DNA from: Sphingosinicella sp. BN140058
Lineage (GTDB): Bacteria; Pseudomonadota; Alphaproteobacteria; Sphingomonadales; Sphingomonadaceae
Direction: 5' to 3'
Assembly (NCBI RefSeq): GCF_004135585.1
Contig: NZ_CP035501.1
Span: forward strand, 1,599,001-1,663,000
DNA: 64,000 nt
The notes beneath the pieces were generated by a model. The model ran no database searches. It saw only the letters and a list, made by a program, of their open reading frames with translations, and was not told the origin of the DNA. Positions 1-8,244 of this stretch are shown here, one piece after another. Both the position numbers and the translations under genes were made by a program. Each line of letters begins with the position of its first letter. The stretch's first letter is position 1.

Positions 1-1
1 C

Positions 2-220
2 CGGCTCCATGCAGCGGGCCTCGAGGCTTCGGAATTCGATCACGGCTACGCGCGCTCGCTCTACGTCCAGGATCCCGACGGCCAGATGATCGAATTCGCG
101 GTGGAGCCCGAGCTGATGGACAGCATCGCGGTGCACCAGCGCGCCACCGCCCACGAGGCGCTGCGCCGTTGGCAGGGCGGAGACAGAACCGTCAACAACA
201 CCTTGCCCAGACAGCACTGA
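2..220 (+). CDS. VOC/glyoxalase-family protein, C-terminal end (partial)
   Basis: The left edge cuts this gene, leaving the last 72 codons. The visible part reads HGYARSLYVQDPDGQMIEFA, the closing beta strands of a vicinal-oxygen-chelate (glyoxalase/bleomycin-resistance/dioxygenase) domain. The glutamate in MIEFA is the usual metal-ligand position of that fold, and the histidine in HGYARS sits in an expected place for another conserved residue. A non-conserved tail of about 40 residues follows before the stop. The substrate cannot be told from this fragment; the family includes lactoylglutathione lyases, extradiol dioxygenases and resistance proteins. The DoxX gene 273 bp downstream is on the same strand but is not clearly in the same operon. 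Confidence 0.8.
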   Translation, partial: RLHAAGLEASEFDHGYARSLYVQDPDGQMIEFAVEPELMDSIAVHQRATAHEALRRWQGGDRTVNNTLPRQH

Positions 221-493
221 TCCCTCGATCGGCGGCCTCGGCAAGCGTCCCGGGCACAACGCTGGCATGCTGGATCGACGGCATCGGCATGCCGGCGCTG
301 TGTCGGGCATGTGCTCGTCCAAGTGGCGGCGTCACGGCAGACATCCCGATCCAAGCACCGCAGAACGGCCTCCCGAGAAGGCGGCGTGGAACGCGACGCC
401 GCGTCCAATCTCCAGGCCCGAACGGTGCCGATCATTTCCGCCGCTCGGCGCGAACGCGTCGCTCCTCCTCAATTCTCGTCCCGGAGTAAACTC

Positions 494-910
494 ATGTCTC
501 TTTCGATCGAACGCCTCTTGCGGCGGCGCACGGCCGCATTCATCGCCAGAACGGCCCTGACCTTTCCTTTTTGGGCGAGCGGCATCGTCAAGCTCGTCGA
601 TTTCGGGGGAGCACTCGCCGAGATGACCCATTTCGGTCTTCATCCGGCGACCTTTTTCGCCGTCGCGACGATCGCCGTTCAGCTCGGAGGTTCCTTCCTG
701 ATCATCGTCGACAGATTGGCCTGGCTGGGCGCCGGCGCGCTGGGCGTCTTCACCGGCCTGACGGTGATCGTGGCACACCACTTCTGGTCGATCGCCGAGG
801 AACCCGCCCGAACCATCGCCTTCCACACTGCGATGGAGCATGTCGGCATCATCGGCGGCCTCTTTGCAGTCGCCATCCTGGCGGCCCGCCCGAGTTCCGA
901 GCCGGTGTGA
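494..910 (+). CDS. DoxX family membrane protein
   Basis: A 138-residue inner-membrane protein with about four hydrophobic segments (near residues 18-35, 50-70, 75-95 and 112-130). It matches the DoxX pattern: an arginine-containing N-terminus, FWASGIVKLVDF, then FAVATIAVQLGG. The ATG at 494 was chosen because GGAG lies 8 nt upstream and the family's normal length (130-150 residues) starts there; the open frame continues upstream but shows no family similarity. DoxX proteins are poorly defined small quinone- or redox-related membrane proteins, often found near oxidoreductases or thiol-stress genes. The fold is clear, the function is not. Confidence 0.85.
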   Translation: MSLSIERLLRRRTAAFIARTALTFPFWASGIVKLVDFGGALAEMTHFGLHPATFFAVATIAVQLGGSFLIIVDRLAWLGAGALGVFTGLTVIVAHHFWSIAEEPARTIAFHTAMEHVGIIGGLFAVAILAARPSSEPV

Positions 911-919
911 GGCATGCAC

Positions 920-955
920 GGCTCGGCATCGGCGGCACCGCGCCGGTGCCGAGCC
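920..955. terminator. Hairpin between convergent doxX and merR-type genes
   Basis: Perfect 9-bp arms GGCTCGGCA / TGCCGAGCC enclose a second 5-bp stem CGGCG / CGCCG. It lies between two convergent genes (ends at 910 and 1026), so it is well placed as a bidirectional terminator. There is no long T-run on either side, so intrinsic termination is plausible but not certain. Confidence 0.5.
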
Positions 956-1025
956 TCAATGCGCGCGGCCCTGCTTGCGCGCTTTCATCAGGTCCGGGGC
1001 CGCTGCCCTAAGTGCGGGCGTGGAC

Positions 1026-1427
1026 CTATCCTCCGTTGTCGCAGAGGTCGGCGATCCCCGCCAAAGCGTCACGCTCGATCTTCACCAGCTCGTCGAGGGT
1101 CAGCTCCAGCGCGACCTTCTGAGCCCGCAATTCTTCTATGCGCTCCCGGCAGCGGCCCGCTAATCCGCGCATCTGCACGACATGACGAGGATCGGCGTCA
1201 TAGAGGGCGAGGAATTCGCGGATCTCGCGAAGGGAGAAGCCGAGCCGCTTGCCCCTGAGGATACGCCGCATGCGGTTGGTCTCACGCCGGGAATAGACTC
1301 GTTGGGTTCCCACGCGCTGGGGCGCGATCAGGCCTCGATCCTCGTACAAGCGCAACGTTCGCGGCGTGATGCCCAGGCTGTCGGCGACCTCCTGAATGCC
1401 TCGCAACTGTTCAATTCCGTCCGGCAT
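1026..1427 (-). CDS. MerR-family transcriptional regulator
   Basis: A 133-residue regulator with an N-terminal winged helix-turn-helix (GIQEVADSLGITPRTLRLYE, then RVYSRRETNRMRRILRGKRLGFSLREI) followed by a dimerisation coiled coil (residues about 80-125, rich in Arg, Glu and Leu). The cysteines in the effector region (GLAGRCRERI, ADLCDNGG) do not form a classical MerR or CueR metal site. The ligand is unknown. An in-frame ATG lies 15 nt further upstream (1442), but a GGAGG directly abuts it; AGAGG sits about 6 nt before the ATG used here. The target may be a neighbour, but no overlapping operator was seen. Confidence 0.85.
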   Translation of the reverse strand: MPDGIEQLRGIQEVADSLGITPRTLRLYEDRGLIAPQRVGTQRVYSRRETNRMRRILRGKRLGFSLREIREFLALYDADPRHVVQMRGLAGRCRERIEELRAQKVALELTLDELVKIERDALAGIADLCDNGG

Positions 1428-1550
1428 CGGCGACCTCTTCATCCTCCACTCGCGTCTGTTCGCCTGGCCGATGGATGGCTCGGTGGTGCACGGTCTCGGA
1501 GCCGGGCGGCGCGGGCCGATCCTCTTGCCACAGCGTTTCTGCAGAAAGGT

Positions 1551-1808
1551 TCATCCATGAGACCCGATCTGCTCCGCGTCGCACCGGCGCGCCGGATCGG
1601 GCATCCGGATCGGCAAGCATGGAGCGCAGGCCGACCACCGGTGCGCCGGAGCGAAACAGACAAGGGGCGGAGCCTCGCTGCGAAGCCGGGCCGGAGCGGG
1701 TCGCGACAGCGGACGCTCTCCAACCAGCGACAACGCGACCATGCCGCCGATCAGCACAGCCGCGGCAGCCGCGACCAGCAGGCGATCGAAGAAAGCGTTC
1801 CAGCGCAT
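1551..1808 (-). CDS. Possible small single-pass membrane protein
   Basis: An open frame of 85 residues begins with a short basic-aromatic segment (MRWNAFFDR) and a long hydrophobic stretch (LLVAAAAAVLIGGMVALSL), as in a signal anchor. The rest is proline- and arginine-rich with four cysteines in the C-terminal half. No family is recognised and the ribosome-binding site is weak. It sits between the alpha/beta hydrolase and the MerR regulator on the same strand. It may be a real hypothetical protein or a remnant; nothing else convincing occupies 1428-1901. Confidence 0.3.
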   Translation of the reverse strand: MRWNAFFDRLLVAAAAAVLIGGMVALSLVGERPLSRPAPARLRSEAPPLVCFAPAHRWSACAPCLPIRMPDPARRCDAEQIGSHG

Positions 1809-1901
1809 GTTCAACGCTCGAGCGCCGGGAGCGGCCGCAGCCGAGCGGGACGCTGCACTCGCGTGCGGCAAGCGGGCTGTGCGCCAGCCACTCGCCCGCC
1901 C

Positions 1902-2927
1902 TCAGTCGGCACAGGGTCGCTGCCGCGGCACGGCCGCCGACGCGGCCCGCCGCCGCAGAGCCGGATTGTTCCTGCCCCGCATCCGAAAGGACGGCCGCTC
2001 CTTGTCGAGGAAAGCTAGGATCGAGCGCGTGACGGTTCTGGGGCACTGCCAGGGCGCAAAATGGCTTGCGGCGATGAACATCTCGAGCTCGGCACCGGGG
2101 ATCGCGCCGGCGAGATACGCGGGATGGTCGTCGGTGATGAACTCGTCATGGTCGGCGCCTGCGATCAGCACCGCAGGGACGCTAATCGAGCCGAGTTCCT
2201 CCGGTGCGTAATCGGGTTGAGCCTTCTGCATCGCGCGAACGGCGGCACTCAGGCGGGGAAAAGCGTCAGGCGTTTGGGAAAGCGCCCGGTAATCTGCCAC
2301 GAGCCGCGGGGCGACTGCGGCAAGGATCGGTGTTTCGCCAGCTCCGCTCCGAACCCCGCGCCGATCCATGTTCGCACCGAACGCGTACACACGGCCGAGC
2401 CGCGCGCCATGGCGCCTGGCAAGCACGAGGGCAGTGACCGCGCCGTCGCTCCATCCCACGATCGCCGGGCGCTGCAACTGCAGGCGATCGATTATGGCAA
2501 GAACATCGGCGGCCAACAGTTCGTAGCTCAGCGGCCGATCGCCGAGGCTACTGCGTCCATGGCCCCGGGAGTCCATGAGAATAACACGATGGCCGGCGGC
2601 GGCGAGCGCCGGCACCTGCTCGCTCCATGCGCGGCTGCTCGACAGCCCGCCATGCAGAAGGATCACCGGCGCACCTTTGCCGATGCTGCCGAACCAGAGC
2701 TGCGCGCCATCGCGGCGCAGATACTGCTGCGTCGGGATCGGCGGCAATGCCCGCTGCGCCGGGAGCGTCCGCCACGCCGGCGGCGCGGCGCGAAGATGCG
2801 CAGGGGCGCCAGGCGCCGGACTGAGGCCCGCGGCAGCACAGCCGGCGAGGAGCATGCATATTCGGCGCCGCCAATCGCTCGATGAAGGCGCAGCGGGACG
2901 ACCCGATCTTGCCAGAACTTTTCGCAT
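1902..2927 (-). CDS. Alpha/beta hydrolase, probable lipoprotein
   Basis: A 341-residue alpha/beta-hydrolase. The oxyanion-hole strand is VILLHGGLSSSRAW, the nucleophile elbow is GWSDG (Ser), and the acid and base are the Asp of GADHDEF and the His of AASHFAPWQ. The DSRGHGRSS segment is typical of hydrolases and haloperoxidase-like esterases. The N-terminus has a basic region and MLLAGC, a lipobox-like sequence, so the enzyme is probably exported and lipid-anchored. A non-conserved arginine-rich tail of about 30 residues follows the fold. The natural substrate is unknown. It lies 94 bp from a second hydrolase on the same strand, but the two are not close paralogues. Confidence 0.82.
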   Translation of the reverse strand: MRKVLARSGRPAAPSSSDWRRRICMLLAGCAAAGLSPAPGAPAHLRAAPPAWRTLPAQRALPPIPTQQYLRRDGAQLWFGSIGKGAPVILLHGGLSSSRAWSEQVPALAAAGHRVILMDSRGHGRSSLGDRPLSYELLAADVLAIIDRLQLQRPAIVGWSDGAVTALVLARRHGARLGRVYAFGANMDRRGVRSGAGETPILAAVAPRLVADYRALSQTPDAFPRLSAAVRAMQKAQPDYAPEELGSISVPAVLIAGADHDEFITDDHPAYLAGAIPGAELEMFIAASHFAPWQCPRTVTRSILAFLDKERPSFRMRGRNNPALRRRAASAAVPRQRPCAD

Positions 2928-3021
2928 CCGGTGACTTCCTGGGGAGCTATGACCGCCGCCAAGCAGGCCGCGAGGGTGGCGGCCGGAATCGTGTCGCGGG
3001 CGATCGGCTTACGACGCCGCT

Positions 3022-3861
3022 TCAGGCGACCTTGGACAGCCTGCCCGTCACATCCGCCGTGAACGCGGCGACGAGCGCGTCATACGCCGGTGCCGAATGC
3101 CAGAAGGGCGCATGGCCATCCCCGCTCAGTCGATGGGCTCTCCCGCCCCACAAATTCTCGAACCGGATGCTTTCGATGTAGGCGAGGTTGACCAACGGAT
3201 CGCGGCTTCCGTTGATCACCGCAATGGGGAGCGTGGCGCTCTCGACCGCATGCCGCTGATCGATCCCTGCGCCGGCCTGCGCCGCGGCGAACAGCCGCTC
3301 CCGAAATCGTCCGTCCGAGCGGATGATCGCGGCCCGCAGAAAGGGCTCGACGGGCTCTCCGAACATCGCACCGGCGAAAGCCTCGACCTCATCGGCGGAC
3401 AGATCGCGCTTCGCGGCCGGCAACTTCGCCGGATTGGCCAGAAAGCCCTCTGCAAAGCCATTGCGGCGGATCGGCGGTGTGCCGGTGAGGATCAGCCCCT
3501 TCAGCCCGGGGAGCAGATCGATCATCTCGATCGCGATATGGCCGCCGAGCGACCAGCCCAGAACAATGGCCTCATCGAGCCCTAGGGTTTCGATCACCTC
3601 GGTTACCGCGCTCGCCAGGCCCGGCAGCGTGTAGGTCCGCTCGGGATCGGAAGCATTTGCGGACTCGCCATGCCCCGGCAAGTCGAGACTGATTAGCCTC
3701 AGACTCTCGCCCAGGGTTCCTTGCCATTGCCGGCCGAACACGGCGGCACAGGACGAATTGCCATGCACCATCACCAGTGGCGTGCCGGACCGTTGGTTAT
3801 CCTGGACCGAGATCACGCCGTGCGAGGTCTCGATGTGCCTGCGGACGGGAGGGTGAGTCAC
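3022..3861 (-). CDS. Alpha/beta hydrolase
   Basis: A cytosolic alpha/beta-fold hydrolase of about 279 residues with all expected landmarks: VMVHGNSSC, LDLPGHGES, nucleophile elbow GWSLG, Asp in NGSRDPLVN and His in GDGHAPFW. A variable cap covers the middle (about residues 140-210). No signal peptide is present. I chose the GTG at 3861 because AAGGAG lies 6 nt before it; an ATG 18 nt further upstream (3879) gives 285 residues but has no visible ribosome-binding site. The reaction may be ester, lactone or C-C bond hydrolysis; sequence alone does not decide. Confidence 0.82.
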   Translation of the reverse strand: MTHPPVRRHIETSHGVISVQDNQRSGTPLVMVHGNSSCAAVFGRQWQGTLGESLRLISLDLPGHGESANASDPERTYTLPGLASAVTEVIETLGLDEAIVLGWSLGGHIAIEMIDLLPGLKGLILTGTPPIRRNGFAEGFLANPAKLPAAKRDLSADEVEAFAGAMFGEPVEPFLRAAIIRSDGRFRERLFAAAQAGAGIDQRHAVESATLPIAVINGSRDPLVNLAYIESIRFENLWGGRAHRLSGDGHAPFWHSAPAYDALVAAFTADVTGRLSKVA

Positions 3862-3879
3862 GAGCGTCTCCTTGATCAT

Positions 3880-4217
3880 TTTGATCGGCGGCCGCGCGGG
3901 CCGGCTGCCGAAATCGTTGCAGCGAACGATCTCTTCTGGCGAGGAGCGATAAAGCCGCGGGTTGAATCGTAAAAGTCGAATGGCGCTTCAGATGTAACAG
4001 ATGGAATAAAGATGCCCAAATGATCTCTCCTTCGGTGGCCATATGATTTGCCAGCGACGCGATATCTCAAGAAGTTTTTTTTCGAATTGCGCGTTCTTCA
4101 GGAAGCATTTCCAAACGATCGTAAAACGATTGTTGCGCGTGCAACACGCCGCCGCCCTGATGCAACCAGACGGTAGCGCGCTCCCCCTAGAGACCCGACG
4201 CCTTAGGAGGAGACCTC
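3880..4217. other. Intergenic region between divergent hydrolase and P450 genes
   Basis: This 338-bp spacer holds the promoters of two divergent genes. It is more AT-rich than its surroundings around 4060-4130. It contains the near-palindrome listed separately and a strong ribosome-binding site (TAGGAGG, 4204-4210) for the P450. No open frame with protein-like composition was seen. Confidence 0.6.
4131..4146. promoter_or_regulatory. Near-perfect palindrome upstream of the P450 gene
   Basis: TGTTGCGCGTGCAACA has arms that pair at 7 of 8 positions and is centred about 80 bp before the P450 start codon. This size and placement suit a dimeric repressor. No specific regulator can be named. Confidence 0.35.
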
Positions 4218-5489
4218 ATGAACGCCCCATGGAACGCCCCCGAACACGCGCAATCCCTCAAGGATCAGATTGACGGGTTGCCGATCGAACAGCTCGATGT
4301 TGGGCGCCCGGATTATTTCGAGCTCGGCGTCGCCGAGCATGCTCTGCATCGGCTGCGGCGCGAGGCGCCTGTTCATTATTGTGCCGGGGGCCTCTACGGC
4401 GCCTATTGGTCGATCACCCGGCACAGGGATGTCGAGGCCATCGAACTCGATCCCCAAACCTTCTCTTCCGATCATTTCAACGGCGGCATCACGATCGCCT
4501 CGCATCCGGACGAACCGCAATTCTTCCCCGCTTTCATCTCGATGGATCCGCCGCGCCACGGCGAGCACAGGAAAGCGGTGGCGCCGGCTTTCTCCCTCGA
4601 TCGAATGAACGCGTTCGGCGAGCAGGTCCGCTTGTGGTGCGCCGAAATCCTCGACGACCTGCCGATCGGCGCAGCTTTCGATTGGGTCGATCGCGTGTCG
4701 ATCGGGCTCACCGCACGCACCCTCGCGCTTCTGCTCGGAGTGCCCCAGGCACATGCGCGTGACCTCATCCGCTGGTCCGAGGCCGCCGTGGCCCTTCCCG
4801 GCCACCCCCTGTTCCCGACGATCGAGGCGAAGCTCGCCGCCTTGCACGAATGCTTCGCGATGTTCGACTCGATCTGGGAGAAGCGGCTCAGCGATCCGAG
4901 CGGCGGCGACCTCGTATCACTCCTCGCCAGTCGCCCGGAAACGCGCAACATGGCGAAAGCGGAATTTCACGGAAACATCCTCCTGCTTCTCGTCGGCGGC
5001 AACGACACGACCCGCAACAGCATCAGCGGGAGCGTCGTGGCGTTCGATCGCCACCCTGCGGAGCTGGCCAAGCTTCGCGCGGACCCCGGCCTCATTCGCA
5101 ACCTGGCACCGGAGATCTTCCGTTGGCAGACGCCCCTGGCTCACATGCGCCGCACGGCCGTGCGAGACGTCGATTTCGAAGGCCGGCGGATCCGCAAGGG
5201 CGACAAGGTCGTCTTGTGGTATCTGTCCGCCAATCGTGACGAGAGGATTTTCGACGAGGGCGATGCGTTCGTGATCGATCGACGCAACGCGCGCCGTCAG
5301 CTCGCCCTCGGCGCCGGCATCCATCGATGCATTGGGGCGCGGGCCGCCGAATTGCAGGTGCGGATCTTGTGGGAGGAGATCCTCAAGCGCTTCCGGCGGA
5401 TCGACGTGACGGCTGCGCCGAGAAGGACACCTTCCTGCTTCATCCACGGGTTCCAGGATCTGATCGTCAAGATCCCGGAGCGCGCGTGA
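4218..5489 (+). CDS. Cytochrome P450
   Basis: A 423-residue soluble bacterial P450 (class I type, needing ferredoxin and reductase partners that are not in the window). The I-helix oxygen-activation motif is GGNDTT, the K-helix ExxR is EIFR, and the haem loop is LGAGIHRCIG with the ligand at Cys371. The canonical phenylalanine of FGxGxHxCxG is leucine here. SMDPPRHGEHRK is the usual C-helix region. The start follows a very strong Shine-Dalgarno sequence. Length and ending (FIHGFQDLIVKI) suit terpenoid-, alkane- or steroid-hydroxylating families, but the subfamily and substrate are not determined. It is transcribed alone. Confidence 0.95.
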   Translation: MNAPWNAPEHAQSLKDQIDGLPIEQLDVGRPDYFELGVAEHALHRLRREAPVHYCAGGLYGAYWSITRHRDVEAIELDPQTFSSDHFNGGITIASHPDEPQFFPAFISMDPPRHGEHRKAVAPAFSLDRMNAFGEQVRLWCAEILDDLPIGAAFDWVDRVSIGLTARTLALLLGVPQAHARDLIRWSEAAVALPGHPLFPTIEAKLAALHECFAMFDSIWEKRLSDPSGGDLVSLLASRPETRNMAKAEFHGNILLLLVGGNDTTRNSISGSVVAFDRHPAELAKLRADPGLIRNLAPEIFRWQTPLAHMRRTAVRDVDFEGRRIRKGDKVVLWYLSANRDERIFDEGDAFVIDRRNARRQLALGAGIHRCIGARAAELQVRILWEEILKRFRRIDVTAAPRRTPSCFIHGFQDLIVKIPERA

Positions 5490-5586
5490 CGCCGCCAAGA
5501 GCAACTGCCGCAGCGCCTCGGCGCAGGCGGCGGGAAGACTTGCCCAATGTCGTGCGAATGCCGACGGCAAACGATCAAGCGGCGCT

Positions 5587-6048
5587 TCATCCCGGCTGCC
5601 AAGCACCGGACTCCTGGTAAAGGGCGTCGCGCAGGGCCCTCACCTTGCGGTTCAATCCGGCGAGTTGTTCGGGTGTCTGGTGCGAGGCCTCCAGCAACGC
5701 GCTGCCAAGGCAGCCGGCGTCGGGCCGAAGAGCTCTGCCCTTGTCCGTCAACGAAATGAGCACCTGACGTTCGTTGATCGGGTTGCGCTTCCGGACCAGG
5801 ATTCCGTTGGCTTCGAGCCGCTTCAGCAGGGGCGTGAGGGTGCTCGATTCCAGGGCAAGCCGATCGGCAATGGCACCGACGCTCTGCCCATCCTCTCGCC
5901 ACAGGATGTTGAGCACCAAAAATTGCGGGTAGGTCAGCCCCATCCGGTCGAGCAGCGGCTTGTAGACGCGCTGGATCGCGATCCCGGCGGAGTAGATTGC
6001 ATAGCAAAGCTGCTCTTCCAGGGGCACCGGCCCCGTATCCGTCGTCAT
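5587..6048 (-). CDS. ohrR: MarR-family organic-peroxide sensor, OhrR-like
   Basis: A winged-helix repressor of 153 residues. EEQLCYAIYSAG carries the N-terminal cysteine that senses organic hydroperoxides in OhrR proteins. The flanking YKPLLDRMGLTYPQFLVLNI and the wing NPINERQVLISLTDKGRAL match OhrR closely. A second cysteine (DAGCLGSA) lies where two-Cys OhrRs often have the partner. The ATG at 6048 has AAAGG about 9 nt upstream; a longer frame to 6108 is less likely. The usual target, ohr, is about 14 kb away (20198), yet the motif at 6078-6094 is shared with the ohr promoter. Oxidation of the cysteine should release the repressor. Confidence 0.85.
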   Translation of the reverse strand: MTTDTGPVPLEEQLCYAIYSAGIAIQRVYKPLLDRMGLTYPQFLVLNILWREDGQSVGAIADRLALESSTLTPLLKRLEANGILVRKRNPINERQVLISLTDKGRALRPDAGCLGSALLEASHQTPEQLAGLNRKVRALRDALYQESGAWQPG

Positions 6049-6077
6049 CAAATCGCCTTTCGCGTGCAGGTCCGAAC

Positions 6078-6094
6078 TTTGATATCGCAATAAG
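6078..6094 (-). promoter_or_regulatory. Candidate OhrR operator upstream of ohrR
   Basis: TTTGATATCGCAATAAG (plus strand) lies 30-46 bp before the ohrR start codon. It matches 13 of 17 positions of TTTAATATCGTGATAAA at 20157-20173 before ohr. The placement suggests autoregulation. A possible weak promoter on the minus strand (TTGTTC, 18 bp, TATCAA) overlaps it. Confidence 0.55.
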
Positions 6095-6345
6095 ACTTGG
6101 GGGAACAAGCGTTACCGGAAGCGCGTGACCGCCGAGTCCGACACCTTATGCCTCAACGGCTGTGACGCGACAGAACCGGGGGCGCCGCCGGCACCGCGCG
6201 TGCCCGCCGTATCAAGGATCTGCTTGCCGAACCTCACAAGTTCCGGTCTCTGCGGGTCGTGCGCGTAAACACCTGGACCAGGCGTGATCGCAGGCTCCGC
6301 AGCATTCCGAACGGGAGACGACCTTTGCTCGAAAGATCCCCGCCA

Positions 6346-7488
6346 ATGGCGTCCTGGTCGGCAGCGTTGGTGGCCGCCCTCGTCGGGTTCGGCGGCACGA
6401 TCGTACTGGTCGTGCAGGCGATGGAAAATATGGGGGCTTCCGTCGAGGAGATCGGGTCGGCGGTTACCGCCTTGTGCCTGGGAATCGCGCTTGGCGGTGC
6501 AGCGCTTTCCTTCCGCCTCCGCATGCCCGTGATTCTCGCATGGTCCACCCCCGGCGCCGCGCTTCTGGCGGCAGCCCCGGGCGTCGATTGGCCGCTGGCA
6601 CTGGGCGCTTTCCTCGCTGCCGGCCTGTTGATGATCGTCCTTGGCGCAATCCCGTGGCTGTCTCGGCTTGCGGAACGCATTCCCGGTTCGATCGCGTCTG
6701 CGATGCTCGCCGGCGTCCTGCTGCCCTTTTGCCTCGAGCTGTTTCGGCTGACGGCGGTCGATCCGCTCCTGGTCACGACCCTCCTTGCCATCTTCGTCGT
6801 CGCCCGGCGCCGATTGCCCCTGCACGCATTATTGCTGGTTCTCGTAGGCGGCGTCGCGCTCACCCTCGTGAGGGGCACCCTGGCGCCGCTGCCGGCGGGC
6901 GAGACCCTAGGCAGGCTGCTGCCCGTCCTTCCACGCTTCGACGTACGAACGCTCATCAGCGTGGGGCTTCCCTTGTTCCTGGTCACCCTCGCGTCCCAGA
7001 ACCTGCCCGGCCTGCTGGTTCTTCGCAGCGCCGGCTATGGCCCGCCCCCGCGATCGCTTCTCGTCGGCACTGGGCTCGCCACCGTGGCCGGGGCACCGTT
7101 CGGCGCCCACGCGGTCAACCTTGCGGCCATCACTGCGGCAATCTGCACCAATGCGGAGGCGCACCCTGATAAAGACAGGCGCTGGATCGTCGGAATGCTG
7201 TACGCGGGCTTCTATCTCGTCCTCGCACTCTTCTCGCCGGGTCTGGTGCGCCTGTTCCTCGCTTTGCCTCACGCGGTGGTGGCTGCGCTCACCGGCCTTG
7301 CCCTTGTTCCGGCATTTACCGGCGCGGCCGGCGCGATGCTGTCGGGACACGAAGATCGCGAACCGGCCATACTGACCTTCCTTGTGACCGGATCGGGCAT
7401 GACCATGCTGGGGCTTGGATCAGCCTTCTGGGGCTTGATGATCGGTTTCGCCGCCTTGGCCGTCACCGGAGTGCTGCGAAAAGCCTGA
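6346..7488 (+). CDS. benE: BenE family benzoate/H+ symporter-like transporter
   Basis: An inner-membrane protein of 380 residues with about 11-12 hydrophobic helices. It has typical BenE-family features: a first helix WSAALVAALVGFGGTIVLVV, AWSTPGAALL, GSIASAMLAGVLLPF, a VGLPLFLVTLASQNLPGL helix, and TVAGAPFGAHAVNLAAITAAIC. BenE proteins import benzoate or related aromatic acids with protons. The ATG at 6346 is used because the family starts immediately before helix 1; an upstream GTG at 6259 would add a non-conserved arginine-rich leader. No benzoate catabolic genes are nearby, so the physiological substrate is uncertain. Confidence 0.88.
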   Translation: MASWSAALVAALVGFGGTIVLVVQAMENMGASVEEIGSAVTALCLGIALGGAALSFRLRMPVILAWSTPGAALLAAAPGVDWPLALGAFLAAGLLMIVLGAIPWLSRLAERIPGSIASAMLAGVLLPFCLELFRLTAVDPLLVTTLLAIFVVARRRLPLHALLLVLVGGVALTLVRGTLAPLPAGETLGRLLPVLPRFDVRTLISVGLPLFLVTLASQNLPGLLVLRSAGYGPPPRSLLVGTGLATVAGAPFGAHAVNLAAITAAICTNAEAHPDKDRRWIVGMLYAGFYLVLALFSPGLVRLFLALPHAVVAALTGLALVPAFTGAAGAMLSGHEDREPAILTFLVTGSGMTMLGLGSAFWGLMIGFAALAVTGVLRKA

Positions 7489-7516
7489 GCACGGGCGTAC
7501 GGATTGCCCTGGTGAC

Positions 7517-7529
7517 GATACCGCAATAA
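7517..7529. promoter_or_regulatory. Third copy of the OhrR-like motif
   Basis: GATACCGCAATAA differs at one position from GATATCGCAATAA in the candidate ohrR operator. It lies in the 158-bp gap between benE and urcA, about 130 bp before the urcA start. It could be regulatory for urcA or coincidental. Confidence 0.3.
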
Positions 7530-7656
7530 CAGTTGCGAGCTAATAGCAGATGATTGCCTGACTACAACTGCCATAATGTTCAGGCGATCCGCATCAGTAC
7601 TGAAACAGGTCGAGGTTATTCGTCGCCACATCGAGAAACAGATGTGAGTGAACGAA

Positions 7657-8022
7657 ATGCAGTCAAACATGATCTCCCGCTTGTTGCTGTGGAACCTGGC
7701 GGTGATGGTTACCGGTGCGGCGATCCTGGCCCAGCCAGGCGCCGCTTCCGCCGCCGATCCGCTCGACGAGCCGCGGACCGCGCTCGTTCGGATCGATGAT
7801 CTCGACCTGGGCTCTGCGGAGGGGCAGCAGAGGCTCGATCGCCGCATCGGCACTGCCGCACGCCGCGTGTGCGGGTTCGAGCGTATGCTCAGCCGCGTCA
7901 TCAGAGAGTGCATGGCGGAGGCAAAGCAGAGCGCCATCTCCCAGCTCCGACAGGCCGCACCGGTGACGCGGGAGGCCGACGCGCCCGCTCCGGGACGCGT
8001 CGGCGACGTATATTCTCGTTAG
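7657..8022 (+). CDS. UrcA family protein
   Basis: A 121-residue secreted protein. A signal peptide (hydrophobic LLLWNLAVMVTGAAIL) ends at an ASA-AD type cleavage site. The mature part has the UrcA signature: VRIDDLDLGSAEGQQRLDRR, then ARRVCG and a second cysteine in IRECMAEA. The two cysteines probably form a disulfide. UrcA proteins are small periplasmic proteins common in Sphingomonadales and Caulobacterales; their function is unknown. An in-frame GTG at 7648 is an alternative start. The second UrcA gene of the window is at 23988. Confidence 0.85.
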   Translation: MQSNMISRLLLWNLAVMVTGAAILAQPGAASAADPLDEPRTALVRIDDLDLGSAEGQQRLDRRIGTAARRVCGFERMLSRVIRECMAEAKQSAISQLRQAAPVTREADAPAPGRVGDVYSR

Positions 8023-8035
8023 CGCAAGCCTGAAG

Positions 8036-8061
8036 CCCGCTCCGCGTCCTTTCGGGGCGGG
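8036..8061 (+). terminator. Candidate terminator hairpin after urcA
   Basis: CCCGCTCCG pairs with CGGGGCGGG (9 bp, one G-T pair) around an 8-nt loop, 13 bp after the urcA stop. No T-run follows, so Rho-independent action is uncertain. Confidence 0.4.
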
Positions 8062-8244
8062 TCGAAGGTCTACTCTCTTCTGCCGTCCCGATGGACCCGG
8101 CGGTGCCACAAAACGCCTACGGACGTAACGGATGGCGACCTTCCCGAAGTCGTCCGCCAGCGTCTCGGCTAGTCCGCTCGAGATCGTGATCGTGATGGGA
8201 CATGGGTATCGAGAGGCCGCACACCATTCTGCCTTGCCGATCGG

